A stretch of DNA of 64,000 nt from the NCBI GenBank assembly GCA_018398585.1, contig JAGTTD010000001.1, positions 35,851,938-35,915,937 of the forward strand, in the 5' to 3' direction. The translations under genes were made by a program, and so were the position numbers. Below the pieces are notes generated by a model. That model ran no database searches. It was not told the origin of the DNA and saw only the letters and a list, made by a program, of their open reading frames with translations. The stretch comes from Simmondsia chinensis. Taxonomy: Eukaryota > Streptophyta > Magnoliopsida > Caryophyllales > Simmondsiaceae. Numbering within the stretch: position 1 is the stretch's first letter; each line of letters starts with the position of its first letter. Positions 10,139-21,635 of this stretch are shown here, piece after piece.

Positions 10139-11628
10139 TGATGTGTGTTTCTACGTCTATCAAAATTTAATTTAAAACCCTATCTATTAAATACATCTAA
10201 ATTGAAGTGTAGGGTGAGAGGTTGTCGAACCACAGGGACTAAGAGTGCATGAATTTACTCTGTCACTTAAATTGATTTGAATAAAATTGAGAGGTTTTTG
10301 TATTAATTAACCTAAGAAAATAACAATTAAACTAAAGTAATCTACTTCTAATCGAAAAAGTGTACTAAATTGGAACCTAGGGTTTCGAATCCATCGTTAG
10401 CCAATTACTTTAGCGTTAACTTTTAACTTGGGATTATTAATTGTTACACGGGTAGAGGTTTAGGCTATAAGCTTCAACCTACTAAGGTAATGTTGTTAGT
10501 ATTGCGTATTGACCCCATCTAACTAAAGCATAAGGAAAATAGGCTCTACCTAACGTATTGTTAATTATCACGTATTGACCCTATCTGACTAAAGCATAGG
10601 AAAGATAGGCTTTAATTAACAATTCGGTTAATACTATTACTTGATTAATTAATCCTAAGCCTACAAGCACAAAGAATTAATTTATAAATATCAATATCAA
10701 CAATTAAAAGTTAAAAACTCAATAATTATATTAATAGAATAAACAATAAAAATATAATACATCAAAGTATTTATCTCAACCAAGCAATTAATGTAAACAA
10801 TCAAATTAACCCGAATTAAAAGTAAACAAAAGTAAAGGCCAAGATTTCATTTAAACCCAGAGAGCAAGTTAGCTCTCCATCAAGGATGATCCGGTGAAGA
10901 AGAAGTTGAACAAACTCATGTTGATCTTCACGCTAATTTCGCTCTCGTTCCAATTTAACGAAAAAATAAAGAAAAATAATAATAAAAAAATCTGGAAGAG
11001 AGAGAGAGAAAGCTGAGGGGAGAGAGGCTGAGAACAGTGACTGCCAAAACAGAGACGCCCCACCACCGACCCCAAATTGACCAATTTATATTCCCCCAAA
11101 CTGACTCGTCTTCCCCTCTCTAAGCCCTACCGGTTTGGGCTGGCGTTTGGGCCAGTGCTGCGTGTTTGTTGGGCTGGTGGTGGGCTGAACTGGCGTTGGG
11201 CTGCAGGTTTTGGGTGCAGGTTGGGTCGGAGACTGTGATGGGTCTGTGAAGTTGGTCCATACTAGTGTCGAGGTGGCTGTTGGGCTGGTCATGGGCTATC
11301 ATTTGGCTGGGCTGCGGGTTTTGGGTCGGTGAACAGTGCTGCGGGTGGTGGTTGGGCCGACAAATCTGCAGGTTGAAGGTGATGAATAGTGTTGGCTCGG
11401 ATCGATGCGGGTCGAGCTTATACGTTCTTGTCCCGAATCTCGATTGACTTGATTTAATTGTTTACCCATCGAATTTGCCTCATTTGCACCAACGTTTGAC
11501 AATTTTTGGAACTTTAATTTCAAACCCGTTAAACATAAAAATTGCCAAAATGAGTGTAGAACTATAATTAAAGAGGTGCAAAGTAATTAAAATAGCGATT
11601 AAAAGATGCATAAATACGAGACGCAACG
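10139..11628 (-). repeat. A1 single LTR (about 1.49 kb)
   Basis: The + strand begins TGATGTGTG beside the PBS and ends near GCAACG where copy A2 has GCATCA, so the family LTR ends are TGATG..CATCA on the minus strand. The A2 LTR (44762-49108, minus its insertion) aligns along its length, for example at the shared TACTAAGGTAATGTTGTTAG block (10479 here, 45102 in A2). It is the only LTR of A1 and sits mid-element, with internal sequence on both sides. Confidence 0.8.
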
Positions 11629-12943
11629 ACACCCCCACACCTAACCTTTGCTAGTCCTCGAGCAAAGCATATGATTTAACATAAAGACGACAGTGACCAA
11701 CTACCCTAACTATCCCAACCTTTACCAAGTTTTCCGAGATTAACACCTATATTACAATTCAAGATAAGATTAAATCATTTAAAACATTCTCCAATTCCAT
11801 GAATTCAGATGATTAAACTTCAAAACTTGTCATAGAATTTCGTTAACCTTGTATTAACTAATAGGAATTAATCAAGCAATTTAAGCGCACAAGTGAAAGT
11901 GATTAGGTTTTCATGCCATGGAATCTCCTCAAATTCTCGCTCCCAACCAAATATAGAAAGGTTTTGTGCACTCGCACCATTGAATCACCTAAACCCATGT
12001 CTATACATAGAGAAAGTTTAAGTGGCTTATGAGTGACCACTTTACAACATTTTGACCTTGATATAACACAAAAGAAACTTTATCACGAACGTACATCAAT
12101 TTTTAATTTTTAATTTTTTTTTTGCCTTTTTTTTTTTTTTTTTTTTTTGTTTCCTCTTTCTTTTCTGTCCATTTTTGGACTTTTTTTTTTATGCACGTAC
12201 TTCATCATTACAATTGACATTGACCAGTTAGTACTTTACATAACACCAAGGGCAAGGATTAGGACAGGCCAATAGGGCAGGCTTGCAAAACCCAAGATAT
12301 ATAAGGTTGTTTACTCAAATTCTTCAGATTTTTCGCAACATGAAAGTCCTGCGCTCAGTGAATATGTGGGCGGCCGGAGTAGAACCCATTAATATCAACA
12401 ATAATCAACAACACTCGTTAACAAGTATGAAGTAGAATCATTTAATTTCATGGAATTAAGAGAACGAAATAAACAACTAATCCCACTGTCACCATAACAT
12501 ACGTGCCGATCAAGGAAAACTTGGCTAAACGGTTATAATGCACGCTCAAAAAGCACAAAAAGATGTTCAAAATTTTAAAAATTTGACCAAAAATGAGCAA
12601 ATGCAAATGAGCCTCACCCCCACACATAAATCATGCATTGTCCTCAATGTAACAACATTAATAATTAAAGCAAAAGAGATAGGGGAGATGGAGCAATACA
12701 ACGTGATGAGATGGCGTGGACATGTATATATGACTCCTTCAACCAGGCACAAGAACCTGAAAAGAGAGAAAACAAGCTTCGAAGCAACTAATTAGTTCAA
12801 AAACGAAATTAAAAACAAGAAATAACAAACCTAGGTTGCCTCTAGGAGCTCAAAGTTTTACGCCTCCAGCCAGGCACAGCGGATCAAGCAGAGATCAAGT
12901 ATCAGTCATTTTGTCCATCAAAGAGACAACATCAATAAGCTGG
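11629..12943 (-). other. A1 3' internal region and PPT, displaced
   Basis: Beginning with a purine tract on the minus strand (GGTGTGGGGGTG at 11640-11629), this noncoding stretch matches 49109-50497 of A2, which lies between integrase and LTR there. Shared blocks include CTTTGCTAGTCCT (11646 region) and GAGCCTCACCCCCACAC (12609 region). A long T-rich run is at 12115-12150. It ends at 12943 (AAGCTGG), where the LINE starts. No coding region seen. Confidence 0.7.
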
Positions 12944-13546
12944 TGGTTCCGGCGACCGTGTGAGGGTGAAAAGCGTGAGAGAGGGTGTTGGGGGTTAGGT
13001 TTGTGGGTGGAAGACGTAGGACGTTTTAGGCTTCGCTCCGGCTAGCCCATCACTAGTAACTAGTCCTTCGTGGTTCGCCTCTCGCTTCTCGGCCTTCTGG
13101 TGGTTGTCTGGTGACCCCTGGTGGCGTGGCGGCAGCGCGGCAGCCACTTTCTCTCTTCGAGCGATTTGGGGTCTTTGATTTCTCTCTCCAGATTTGGGCT
13201 TTGGCTTGTAAGTTACCCTACGTCCTCCTTGGTGTGGTGTCTTCGGTTGGTTGGGGTCCTTCTTCACCAGTTTCCTTGGCCGGTGAGGTGTGGCAGCGGC
13301 ACACCGTGGTTTGCGCAGCAAACCCTAATTCCCTCATTTTTGTTGCTTCATTTAGAAAGTGTGGGTGGTTGGAATATTTTCCTAAGATCTTGCACTTTCC
13401 ATATTTTTTGTTTGATTTGAATTTTTTGAACTCTCACGTGGTGGTTTGGGCTGATTTGGGTGGTTCTTGGGCGGCTTGTGGTGGTTTCCGATGAGGGTGC
13501 ATAATAATTAAGATTTTCTATCTTTTTTTGGAACTTCTTGAGCTTC

Positions 13547-14407
13547 ATGGCTGAGTCTCCAGTTTCGGATTATGTAATTATGAGCCTCAACGTGATGGGG
13601 GAAATAAAGCCTCTACTTCAACCATTAACAATGAGCTTTCATTGCATTTTGTCCCCCCCTACGCATGTCGATGGTAAGGTTGTTACATCTACCGTTGGTC
13701 GTAATACGGGGCCCACTATGGAGAGATGGGACCGCACCCTTGTGGGCTATACTGTCAGAGGTCGGGTTTCGTATTCCTATGGTGTAGCTATAGCAAAACT
13801 ACTATGGGGTTCAAAAGGCCTTGAATGTGTTCTCTTCCATGACAACTTGTTTTATTTCCGGTTCAACACTATTGAGGCATCGGAGAAGGTCCTTCAGGGT
13901 GGCCCTTGGCATCTCAAAGGTTACACTCTCTACCTTGAACGTTGGAGCAGAAAACTTTCCCTGTATGACTTTTCTAGTTTGCTTATTTGGGTTAGACTCC
14001 ATGGTTTGCACGCGTCTATGTGGACACCTGATGCACTTAGCGCTGTTGCTAGTGGTGTTGGTACTCCCTTATACATGGACAAGCCTACTTTTAAGGCAAC
14101 GGCGATGAGTTACGCTAGGGTTTGTGTACAACTTGAAGCTAAGGTGGCACCGATCAAGCAATTGCTCGTTTACTATGGAGCGAATGAGTTGTTTCCTATT
14201 GAGGTTATGTATGAGTGTCTCCCTAAACATTGTACAACGTGCCCTGTTTTTGGTCATTCATGCCAATACCCTAAAGAACCGGCCCCCACTCACAAGCCGG
14301 CTGAGAGGGCCGGGAAAAATCGCCGAAAAAAGAAGAACCGCCGCCGCAAGAAGGGGGGAGCTGAAGCACCCGCAGGCCAGGAGGTGACTCAAGAGGACGC
14401 CGTCTAG
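13547..14407 (+). pseudogene. LINE ORF1: DUF4283-type RNA-binding protein with zinc knuckle
   Basis: I take ATG 13547 (MAESPVSDYVIMSLNV) as start; a TTG nine bases upstream is in frame but unlikely. Residues about 40-160 fit DUF4283, the N-terminal domain of plant LINE ORF1 proteins: VGYTVRGRVSYSYGVAIAKL, then FRFNTIEASEKVLQGGPWHL and SLLIWVRLHGLHASMW. A zinc knuckle CTTCPVFGHSC follows near 14234-14266. The C terminus is very basic (KNRRKKKNRRRKK). The frame ends at TAG 14405; related sequence continues in another frame to 15180, so a frameshift is likely. ORF1 proteins bind element RNA and have chaperone roles. A host zinc-knuckle gene is less likely given the adjacent A-tailed 3' end. Confidence 0.8.
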
Positions 14408-15180
14408 AGAGGTGGCGTGGAGCCCACCATGGGGCTGGCATAAGATGCCCCGTTGAGGGCTCGTGTTGGGCGAGGGGTTGGGATGCAAGAAGGTGAGGGT
14501 GGGGTTTCAAATGGGCCACATTGGGCCTGTGGTTACTGTTGGGCAGGCTGAGGTCAATGGGCCACAAGATGGGCTTGTCGGTAATGGGCAGCGGGCTGAG
14601 ATGGATGATCGGGATGGGCCACGGGTTGCGTGCCTACCTTCCTCTTCTTGGCCCACAGTTCCGTCACCTACTAGGCTGAATAAGAGTGCCCGGACTAGGC
14701 CTGTCACGCCACCCCCCCCCCCCCCCCCCCCCCCAATGCTGTTGCGAGGGATCTTAAGCGTTCTGGGCCTTCAGGCCCAAAACCAGGGGTGGGCTCCTCC
14801 CACCCCCTAGTAACACTGGGCTTCCAAAAGGCCGCGGGCCTTCGGGTTTCTCTACCGGGCCCTTTGGGGCCCCAGTTTCTTCTCCCCAGCCGGGTTATTC
14901 GAACTGGGTTGAGGACCGTTTGGGCCTCTCAGAGCTCTGTGTTGCGTTTGATTCGTCTACCAGTAAGGAGGACTTGAGTTGAGCAAGTATTCCAAGTAAT
15001 TGCGCTGTGGGTTCTAGTGATCGGGACACGTCTTCTGACACTATGGACATGGCTACTACTGTTGAGCCTGAAAAGGATTCAGCGGTTCAGCCTCAGATTG
15101 AATGTCGGATGACTAGAGCGGCTTCGAAGAAGCAGCCTCAAGTTAGCAATAAGAAATCTAAGGGCAAGAAGAAATCCTGA
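14408..15180 (+). pseudogene. LINE ORF1 C-terminal extension, frame-broken
   Basis: Downstream of the stop, proline- and glycine-rich reading frames continue, interrupted by a 23-nt C run (14712-14734). They end in the frame with DTSSDTMDMATTVEPEKDSA and RMTRAASKKQPQVSNKKSKG, then a stop at 15178. The terminal RxTRAASxKQ motif recurs in the LINE tail at 576-1013, so it is a family feature. Function unknown; a basic nuclear-localisation-like tail is an inference. Confidence 0.6.
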
Positions 15181-15441
15181 TTTTTATCGTCTCGTTCACT
15201 TCGAATTTACTTTGATGTATTGATGTACTCATTTTTTTTCCTTGTCTTTGTTTTTTGAGGTTTGTACTTAAGAGTTTCTTTGATGTTCCTTTGTATTTCC
15301 TCTTTTTTGCTTTTTCATGTTTTGCTTTCTTTTTGATTGCTTTTGTAGGCTTCGGCCAGCTTGGGGTTTGCCCCTCGTGGTCATGTTTGGACGTACATTG
15401 GTGCGTTTTTTTGATATATATACACTGACTTAGCAAAAAAA

Positions 15442-15453
15442 GGAAGAACATCT
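15442..15453. repeat. Right target-site duplication of the Athila/LINE composite
   Basis: GGAAGAACATCT immediately follows the LINE A tail and is identical to 4627-4638. Confidence 0.7.
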
Positions 15454-16273
15454 GCTGTCATGTGGCACTTGGAGGGAGCCTGTGGGTGAACATGCTGAAA
15501 TCTGTCACAGGTGTTTCACGTGTTAAAAGGAATGAAAAATCCTACAGCGCTGGATTGGATGGTCCCAGGTAGCCTCAAAGGGCCTTCCTTGACGACGTAT
15601 AAATCAATATGACTTTGAATCACGTCAGAGACCATTGAAGTGTCTGATTGGAGTAGACACACCAATTTTTCAATAGGGTTATTAGCCTAAACAAGAGGAA
15701 TAGAAAAGGGTAAAGAGATTTGGGCCATTGTCAGATTGGTTCCAAGAAGATGTAAAGGGATTAAGAGCAGGTTGAATCAAGAATCGGAGATTCAAGAGCA
15801 ATAGAGAGCAAGTGATTTAAGAGCGCTTGGTTTAAAAAAGAGAGAGCATGGGGCAGAAAAGTAACGATTTTGAGCCTTAATTATTATACTTATAGACTTG
15901 CAAGAAAGAAGAGCAAAAGACGAACATTGTTGTCTCGAGCTCCATGTAGCCGTTGAGGGTCACATCAGGCAAAATGCTTACCTGTTGTACATTTGAATTT
16001 ACCAATGGCTAAAAGGGGTGCATTTGTTCACACCCTAATTTTAAGGGAGCTGGGACGACGGTGCTTTTAGCAAAGTGTAACGTGCTTACCATGTGAGGTC
16101 CTCATGTAGGGGAATCAGACCTTCAGATGCAGAAATAACAGCGTCTTAAGCCCAACGTCCTAAGAAAATTATCTGCCTCACATGGGTATCAACCACTTGA
16201 GGCATGAAATGGTTGAAGGATAAAAGAACTTGAGCCCAAGGGAATCCTAAGAAGGCTACAAAAAGGTGGTCTC
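15442..16273 (+). repeat. T1 3' LTR, part 2
   Basis: After the target repeat (15442-15453) the sequence continues without coding capacity to 16273, where copia C1 begins. It is assigned to the T1 LTR because both flanking insertions (the composite and C1) carry target duplications that join the three segments 4408-4640, 15442-16273 and 24911 onward. No other copy is available to confirm it. Confidence 0.5.
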
Positions 16274-18504
16274 TGTTAGAAACAGTGTCCTGAAATCCAG
16301 ATTTATTCTAGACATATTATTTTAATTGATAAATAAAATTGAAGTTCCTGTCATTTCCTAGTTAAATTTGTGAATGTGAGCATTTATACTGCATGTGATT
16401 TTCTTTTTGGAGACATCCATGAGATGGGTGCAGTCCTCAAACTACAATTTACATGTTTGTTCTAAGTGGTTTAAGAGATTAAGCCACAGATAGACTTGGA
16501 ACAAATTATATGGATTATTTTTTGAAAGACTCGTAGTTAAAGACAAGTTTGGACTACTTGTATGTTAACACTATAATGTGAACTTTAGATGACTTGTCTT
16601 GGTCATGTGGATGGAGATCCAAAAGTCTTAAGTTAATGTGTTTAATAAGATTGACACACTGAGTTGGACCACGTGAATTACTTATTTCTAGACTACTATC
16701 GTAGATGAGTGATTCATATTGTACTGTTTGAATAACGACTCTAAATCCTAAGGGTATTCTGGACTTGGGCATGGAGCGTTAGTTACTTTGGTGTGCTATA
16801 AATAAAGTCTAAATGATTGACTTAAATCCCATGTAGACTGGATAGCGGGGTGAAGTGTGACAAGGACCAGGTATTCAATAGGGAATCTATAGTCTCTTAT
16901 GAGATACAGGTGTCCCCATGGTTAATTCGTAAATATTTGAATAATTCGAAAACTTTGGCCAAAGTTTTCCAAGTGTTTAACATTTGGAATTTATACTATG
17001 AATATGTTCAAGTATAAATGAATTATTCAGTGAAGGGCGAGTCGGTAACTAATGGAGAAGCTATGAGAAGGATAATGGTAGTGGTTATATTTATCCTTTG
17101 TTATGGACATGTAGTGGAGGGGTTGTTGTCATCAATACAGTCTATTAGGAAGATATTGAATAAATGGTTTAAGTCTAGGGAGCAGTGAGACTTATTTAGT
17201 GGAATTAAGTCTCATTAAATAGTAATTAAATTACTTCATGAGATGATTAATTCAATCCATTTGGAGCTAGATTTAAATTGTCCCTGAGGTCTCTGCGTAA
17301 GCCTGTGTATTTATTGCCATTGGAAAAAAATATTAAAGAATTCATGAGATGAATTATTTATCCATAAGATGGGTAAATTAGTTTTGCCAAAAATTATTTT
17401 TGAGATCAATAAAATTAAAAATTATAAAATAAAATAATTTTAAGAAATTAAAATTCATAAGATGAATTTTTGCATGTGCAAAACAAAGCAAAAAAAAAAA
17501 AAAAAATATCTCGTTAAAAGATGGTGATCTACGTGATTTGCATCGAAGTGGCACGTGCTGGGAGCCCACTGATTATCGGTGTCAACTTAAGCGGCCAATG
17601 AGCGGCCGCCACGTGTCACGCATAGTCCAAAATAATAGACGCGGGCGCTGTGCCATGAAACGCTGCGCTTTTGGTTGATTTTAAATTAAACGGTGTGTTT
17701 TATTTGTTATAACTGGCTTATTTCAGTGAATCCCACATCGAGAAAATTTTAATTTTTCACTCCGGTGCACTATTATAAATAAAGGTACCTATTCTAAGGC
17801 TTTGGCATTAAAAGTTGAAATATTTCTTTAGGGTTTCTGAAATTGTTTCAGAGATCCAATTGGAGAGAAAAGTTTTCGTTTAAATTTTTCTTTCCATAGT
17901 TTAATATTTTTCGGAGCCCTCCCATCAGGCTATTTGAGGTCATTAGGTAGAAGATCGCGAGGTCTCGACTTTCTGGTATTCTTTTATTGGAGCAATTCCA
18001 GGTATACCTCCTTTCCTCCTTTTAGCTTTCGCTTTTCTATTTATTTAAAATATTCGTTATTATGCCTGTTTAAGTTTATGTATTGTTATGAATGTATTAG
18101 AGTAAAAGGCCTGTAGATATAAATTAATAATTTAGATATGTTGATTTTAATTGCGAATTTAAGTTAGTAGATTTAAAATTAGAAATTTTAAATCAACCCA
18201 GGTTTAGAATTATGAATTTTAAACCTGTTCTACCGCATAAACTTTATGGAGAATTTTTGAAATTCATCCCAACAACCGGTATTTGGACAAAAGGTTTATA
18301 GAGATAAACCTATTCCCGAGAACTCTCGCATGTGAGATGTCACGAAGTGTGACTCTCCGACCGGGGGCTTAGGTAGAGAGAAGAGTCTCCTACTCTGAGT
18401 GCTCTAATAGGTGCATATTATTGTGATCACAGTTGAGAACTATAAACCCAATAGTTGGCATCAGAGTTTATTTTTCTAACAAAATTTTGTATCTTTTCCA
18501 ACCA
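16274..18504 (+). repeat. C1 5' LTR
   Basis: It starts TGTTAGAAACAGTGTCCTGA and matches 22676 onward, which starts TGTTAGGAACAGTATCCTGA, with scattered substitutions and small indels. It ends CCAACCA next to the PBS; the family end is CCAACA. The promoter TATA element is at 17773-17784. Confidence 0.85.
17773..17784 (+). promoter_or_regulatory. C1 5' LTR TATA box
   Basis: TTATAAATAAAGG lies in the LTR after a Y-rich stretch. The 3' LTR has CTATAAATAGAGG at the matching place (about 24179-24191), which supports a conserved Pol II promoter driving element RNA. Confidence 0.6.
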
Positions 18505-18519
18505 ATTGGTATTAGAGCC
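18505..18519 (+). promoter_or_regulatory. C1 primer-binding site
   Basis: ATTGGTATTAGAGCC differs from the plant copia consensus TGGTATCAGAGCC (initiator tRNA-Met) at one core base and lies directly at the LTR end. Confidence 0.8.
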
Positions 18520-20400
18520 AGTCTCTTATTACATTCATAATATACATAAATATGTATAATAAGATCGAAATAAATAGATTTGCGAATCAATGAAATAGAG
18601 ATTTTATTTAGAAGAAAAATTTGTTTAATTTGTTGTATCAATTTAAATTGATTAAATTGATAATGAATTAATGATTAATTCAGATGATTATTTAAATCGG
18701 TTAAAAAAATTAATAGTTAACTAAGTTGTTTAAAGTATCGATATAAATTATTTAAATTGACTAAAAGATTTAATAGTTAACTAGGTTGTTTATAGTAACA
18801 ATTTAAATTATTTATACAAAACAACCCATAAATTTACAATTATGTTGTTCATATAATGAGATTATATGTTCTCTGTCACGATTTACAAAATCAGACAAGA
18901 TTGATCTAATAAGATTAGATTCAAATATTTTTAACAATAATAGATAAATTGATCTAATGAGATTAGATTCAATTAATTTTAATGAAATTAGATAAAGTTG
19001 ATCTAATTGTATTAAAATCATTTAATTTTACGAGATTGGATAAAATTGATTTAATGAGATTACATTCAATTATTTTTAGTTAAATTAATTATTTTAATTT
19101 ATAAAAAAAATGATGGCATCAGTCGTTGATGTCAGCGTCTGACGTCACCTGCTGGCGCTGACGTCAGCGAGTATTTATTGAAAAAAAATTTTTGGGATGT
19201 GTAGACGTCAATAATGATTTACATAAATATAAATTAATTATTTTATTAATTAATTTATTTTAGAATGAGATTCCAAATTTAGATTATGTGATAATATAAG
19301 TTGTGATTCTGTGTATTTTTAAATAAAAGTTATTTAAAATTAATTTCGAATAAGATTATAAAATAGACGATGAGATAGTCTAAGCTTTTTTTATTTTTAG
19401 AATAAGATTCTAGAAATAGACTTTGGGATAGTCTAACCACAAAATCGCTGTTGATTTTAAATAAAATTATTTTAATTTAATTTTGGAAATAGATTTTGAA
19501 AAGTAGATTATATGATAATCTAAATTAAATGTTGGTATTGTTTTAAATAAAATTAATCAATTAATTTCATTGATTGAATTTACAATGAGATTCTAAAGTT
19601 AGATTATGAGATAATCTATATTGTAAAACGGTAATGTTTTAAAAAAATTAATTAATAAATTTTTATTAATTTTAGAATGAGATTCTAAAGGGGATTATGA
19701 GATAATCCAAGTATAAATGCATGGCAATTAAAAACTACTAGTTAAAAAATCAAGTGGGAGTGAGGTTTAAATTGTTGTAACCTCACGGTCTCCATTACCG
19801 GTCTAGTAGTAGAGTAGATCGATAGACCTCCCAACGGAGGATGTCGGTTTGCAGATTACAGGGTTAGACTTTTGTTAGGATAAATCGAAGTGCAAAGAAG
19901 CGATGCGACCACGATGCTATGGATTATTTCGTGCATTTGTATAGAGGTTTAGGTAATGGTTCACACTTGACTAGCGCGACGCATTAGCCTCCCCGAGAAG
20001 CTCTATTGTCCCATGTTAGAGACTATGGTAAAGTGGTGAGTTAATCATGTTTAGCAAGAGTTAGAAGAAAACAGGTTAATTGAGAATAGTTCTCACCTGA
20101 ACTAGCTTCATGTGACCCCGCTACCCGAGAGCAGGGAGTGGTGTGTTTGGGTTATCATTGTATGCATGATGGCACAGTTTGGTGGATATCTGACTTATTT
20201 TGTATGCTAAATTGAGAGAATATATGTCACTGCATTAAACACGACTCTTGTTAGATAGTTACACAAATGTTTGCATTTACCGTATTTTTGATATGCATAC
20301 AGCTGGCAAACTTTACTTGATTTTGAATACATAATGTACTCACTGGACCAAATCACTTTGTCTTAAAAAATAAGCTAGGCTTACTTATTACTCACAAGGG
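18520..20400 (+). other. C1 leader and gag region, no readable gene
   Basis: AT-rich, with many short direct similarities (GATTAGATTCAA-type units at 18900-19070 and AGATTNTAAA-type units at 19260-19690). I cannot read gag here. Two TGACGTCA sites occur at 19140-19147 and 19159-19166, the second inside the 14-bp palindrome CGCTGACGTCAGCG. Confidence 0.5.
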
Positions 20401-20900
20401 GTACCTATTAGAAAGAAAGGAAAGGGCAAGTTTGCTATTGTGGCATCCAAGTCCATAAGAGAGTTGGAAAAAAAAAAATAGTTTCTTTTGCAAGAAAACT
20501 AGGCCACTGGAGGAGAAACTACACTAAGTATATAGCTACTCTTCCTAAAAAGACTCCTAAGCCATCTGGTGAAGGTATGTTGATATTTCACTTAGTTGAG
20601 TCATGCACAGTTGAGAGTCCACCAGGTTTCTGGTGGGTAGACTTAGGTTCCACTGACCATATCGGTAATATGTCACAGGAGCTCAGGCTAGGCTAAAGGC
20701 TGCACGATGGGTGTTGTACCTGATGGTCAGGGACAGTACAATAATAGTGGTCTGAAGTATAGGAGATGTTAGCTTAGACTTTAGTGATAAAATTTTGTTT
20801 TAAAGGATTGATTATTTAAACCTTCGCTGTACAGGAATTTGATTTCTGTATTTCGGTCGGTGGATAATTTTTATTCACTTGATTTTGATAATGAAAATTT
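20401..20900 (+). pseudogene. C1: gag zinc knuckle and protease remnant
   Basis: Near 20478-20540 a CFFCKK-type zinc-knuckle start can be read before a frame break. At about 20631-20669 the + strand reads WWVDLGSTDHIGNMS, matching the copia protease W-x-DSGAT-H block with DLGST at the active site. Stops surround both. Confidence 0.65.
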
Positions 20901-21059
20901 TAATATGGGAAATAAATTTTTTATTTGCACATGTACATGAATAAAATGTTTATTCATGTTATTTCCTTATCAAAACTATGGTAATTGTTTAAATAAATCT
21001 AATGTAAGTTCACGTGTTCAATCTTCTAAAAGAAAACACCTTGAAAGGGATATTTCCTA

Positions 21060-21560
21060 CACATGACACCAATGTTTAGGTCACACTAATTCGAATAGGA
21101 TCCAAAAACTGGTGAAAGATGGACTAATAGATGTTTTGGACTTGAGGTCATCACCAATTTGCGAATTCTAAATAGAATGAAAGGTGACCAATTTTGTCTT
21201 TAAGAGTAAAGGTAACAATGTTGGTGGCTTGCTTGAGCTGGTTCACATAGATGTATGTAGACTAATACGTGTTCAGGCAAGAGGTGGTTATGAGTACTTA
21301 ATCACGTTTAGTGATGATTACTCAAGATATGTATATGTTTACTTAATTAGACATTAGTTGGACTTTTTTGAAAAGTTTAAGGAGTACAAAGCTGAAGTTG
21401 AAAAGCAATTAGGTAAACAAGTTAAATTACTTCAATTAGATTGAGGTGGTGACTATTTTTGAGGTGAGTCTTTAGAGTTCCTAACTACAAATGAGACAAG
21501 ATCTCAACTTTCTGCTCTTATTACACCGTAGTAGAATAGTGTTTCGGATAAAAGGAATAA
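21060..21560 (+). pseudogene. C1: copia integrase remnant
   Basis: LGHTNSNRIQKLVKDGLIDV is the GAG-pre-integrase H-x-N block. It is followed by LLELVHIDVCRLIRVQARGG (first Asp) and YEYLITFSDDYSRYVYVYLI, then LLQLD with a stop where RSDRGGEY would be. Several stops (21173, 21355, 21442, 21460) make it inactive. Confidence 0.8.
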
Positions 21561-21635
21561 GGACATTTTTTTCTACAATTTTTTTTATTTAAAAGGTCTT
21601 TTGTAAATACAGTAAAAAATATTTCGAGAAACATT

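Larger units (their letters stand above)
4641..12943 (-). mobile_element. A1: circularly permuted Athila element with one central LTR
   Basis: On the minus strand the normal order would be LTR, PBS, gag, protease, RT, RNase H, integrase, 3' region, PPT, LTR. Here the order from high to low coordinates is 3' region (12943-11629), PPT, one LTR (11628-10139), PBS, gag, protease, RT, RNase H, integrase, which is cut off at 4641. The two cut ends map about 330 bp apart in the non-permuted copy A2 (near 50498 and 50829), both near the integrase 3' end. That is the structure expected of a one-LTR circle opened at that point, or of a slice through a tandem pair of elements. The left end adjoins the T1 LTR and the right end adjoins a LINE 5' end. 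Confidence 0.75.
12944..15441 (+). mobile_element. ORF1-only LINE, 5' end abutting A1
   Basis: This is a 2.5-kb non-LTR element with a G/C-rich 5' UTR (12944-13546), one ORF1-type coding region (13547-15180, broken), a T-rich 3' UTR, ATATATACACTGACTTAGC and a 7-8 nt A tail ending at 15441. No endonuclease or RT (ORF2) follows ORF1. The left boundary is set where A1 stops matching A2. The sequence right of the A tail, GGAAGAACATCT, recurs at 4627, not at 12943, so the target duplication encloses A1 plus LINE. A non-autonomous LINE family or an ORF2-deleted copy are both possible. Confidence 0.75.

Noticed and set aside
11086..11523. Proline/threonine-rich open frames on both strands
   Set aside because: They lie in the GC-rich part of the A1 LTR, overlap each other, have no domain and are not kept in the A2 LTR.
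13547..14407. A host gene for a zinc-knuckle, DUF4283 protein
   Set aside because: The frame breaks, the 3' end carries a LINE-type UTR and A tail, and the same tail occurs at 576-1013. A LINE ORF1 fits better.
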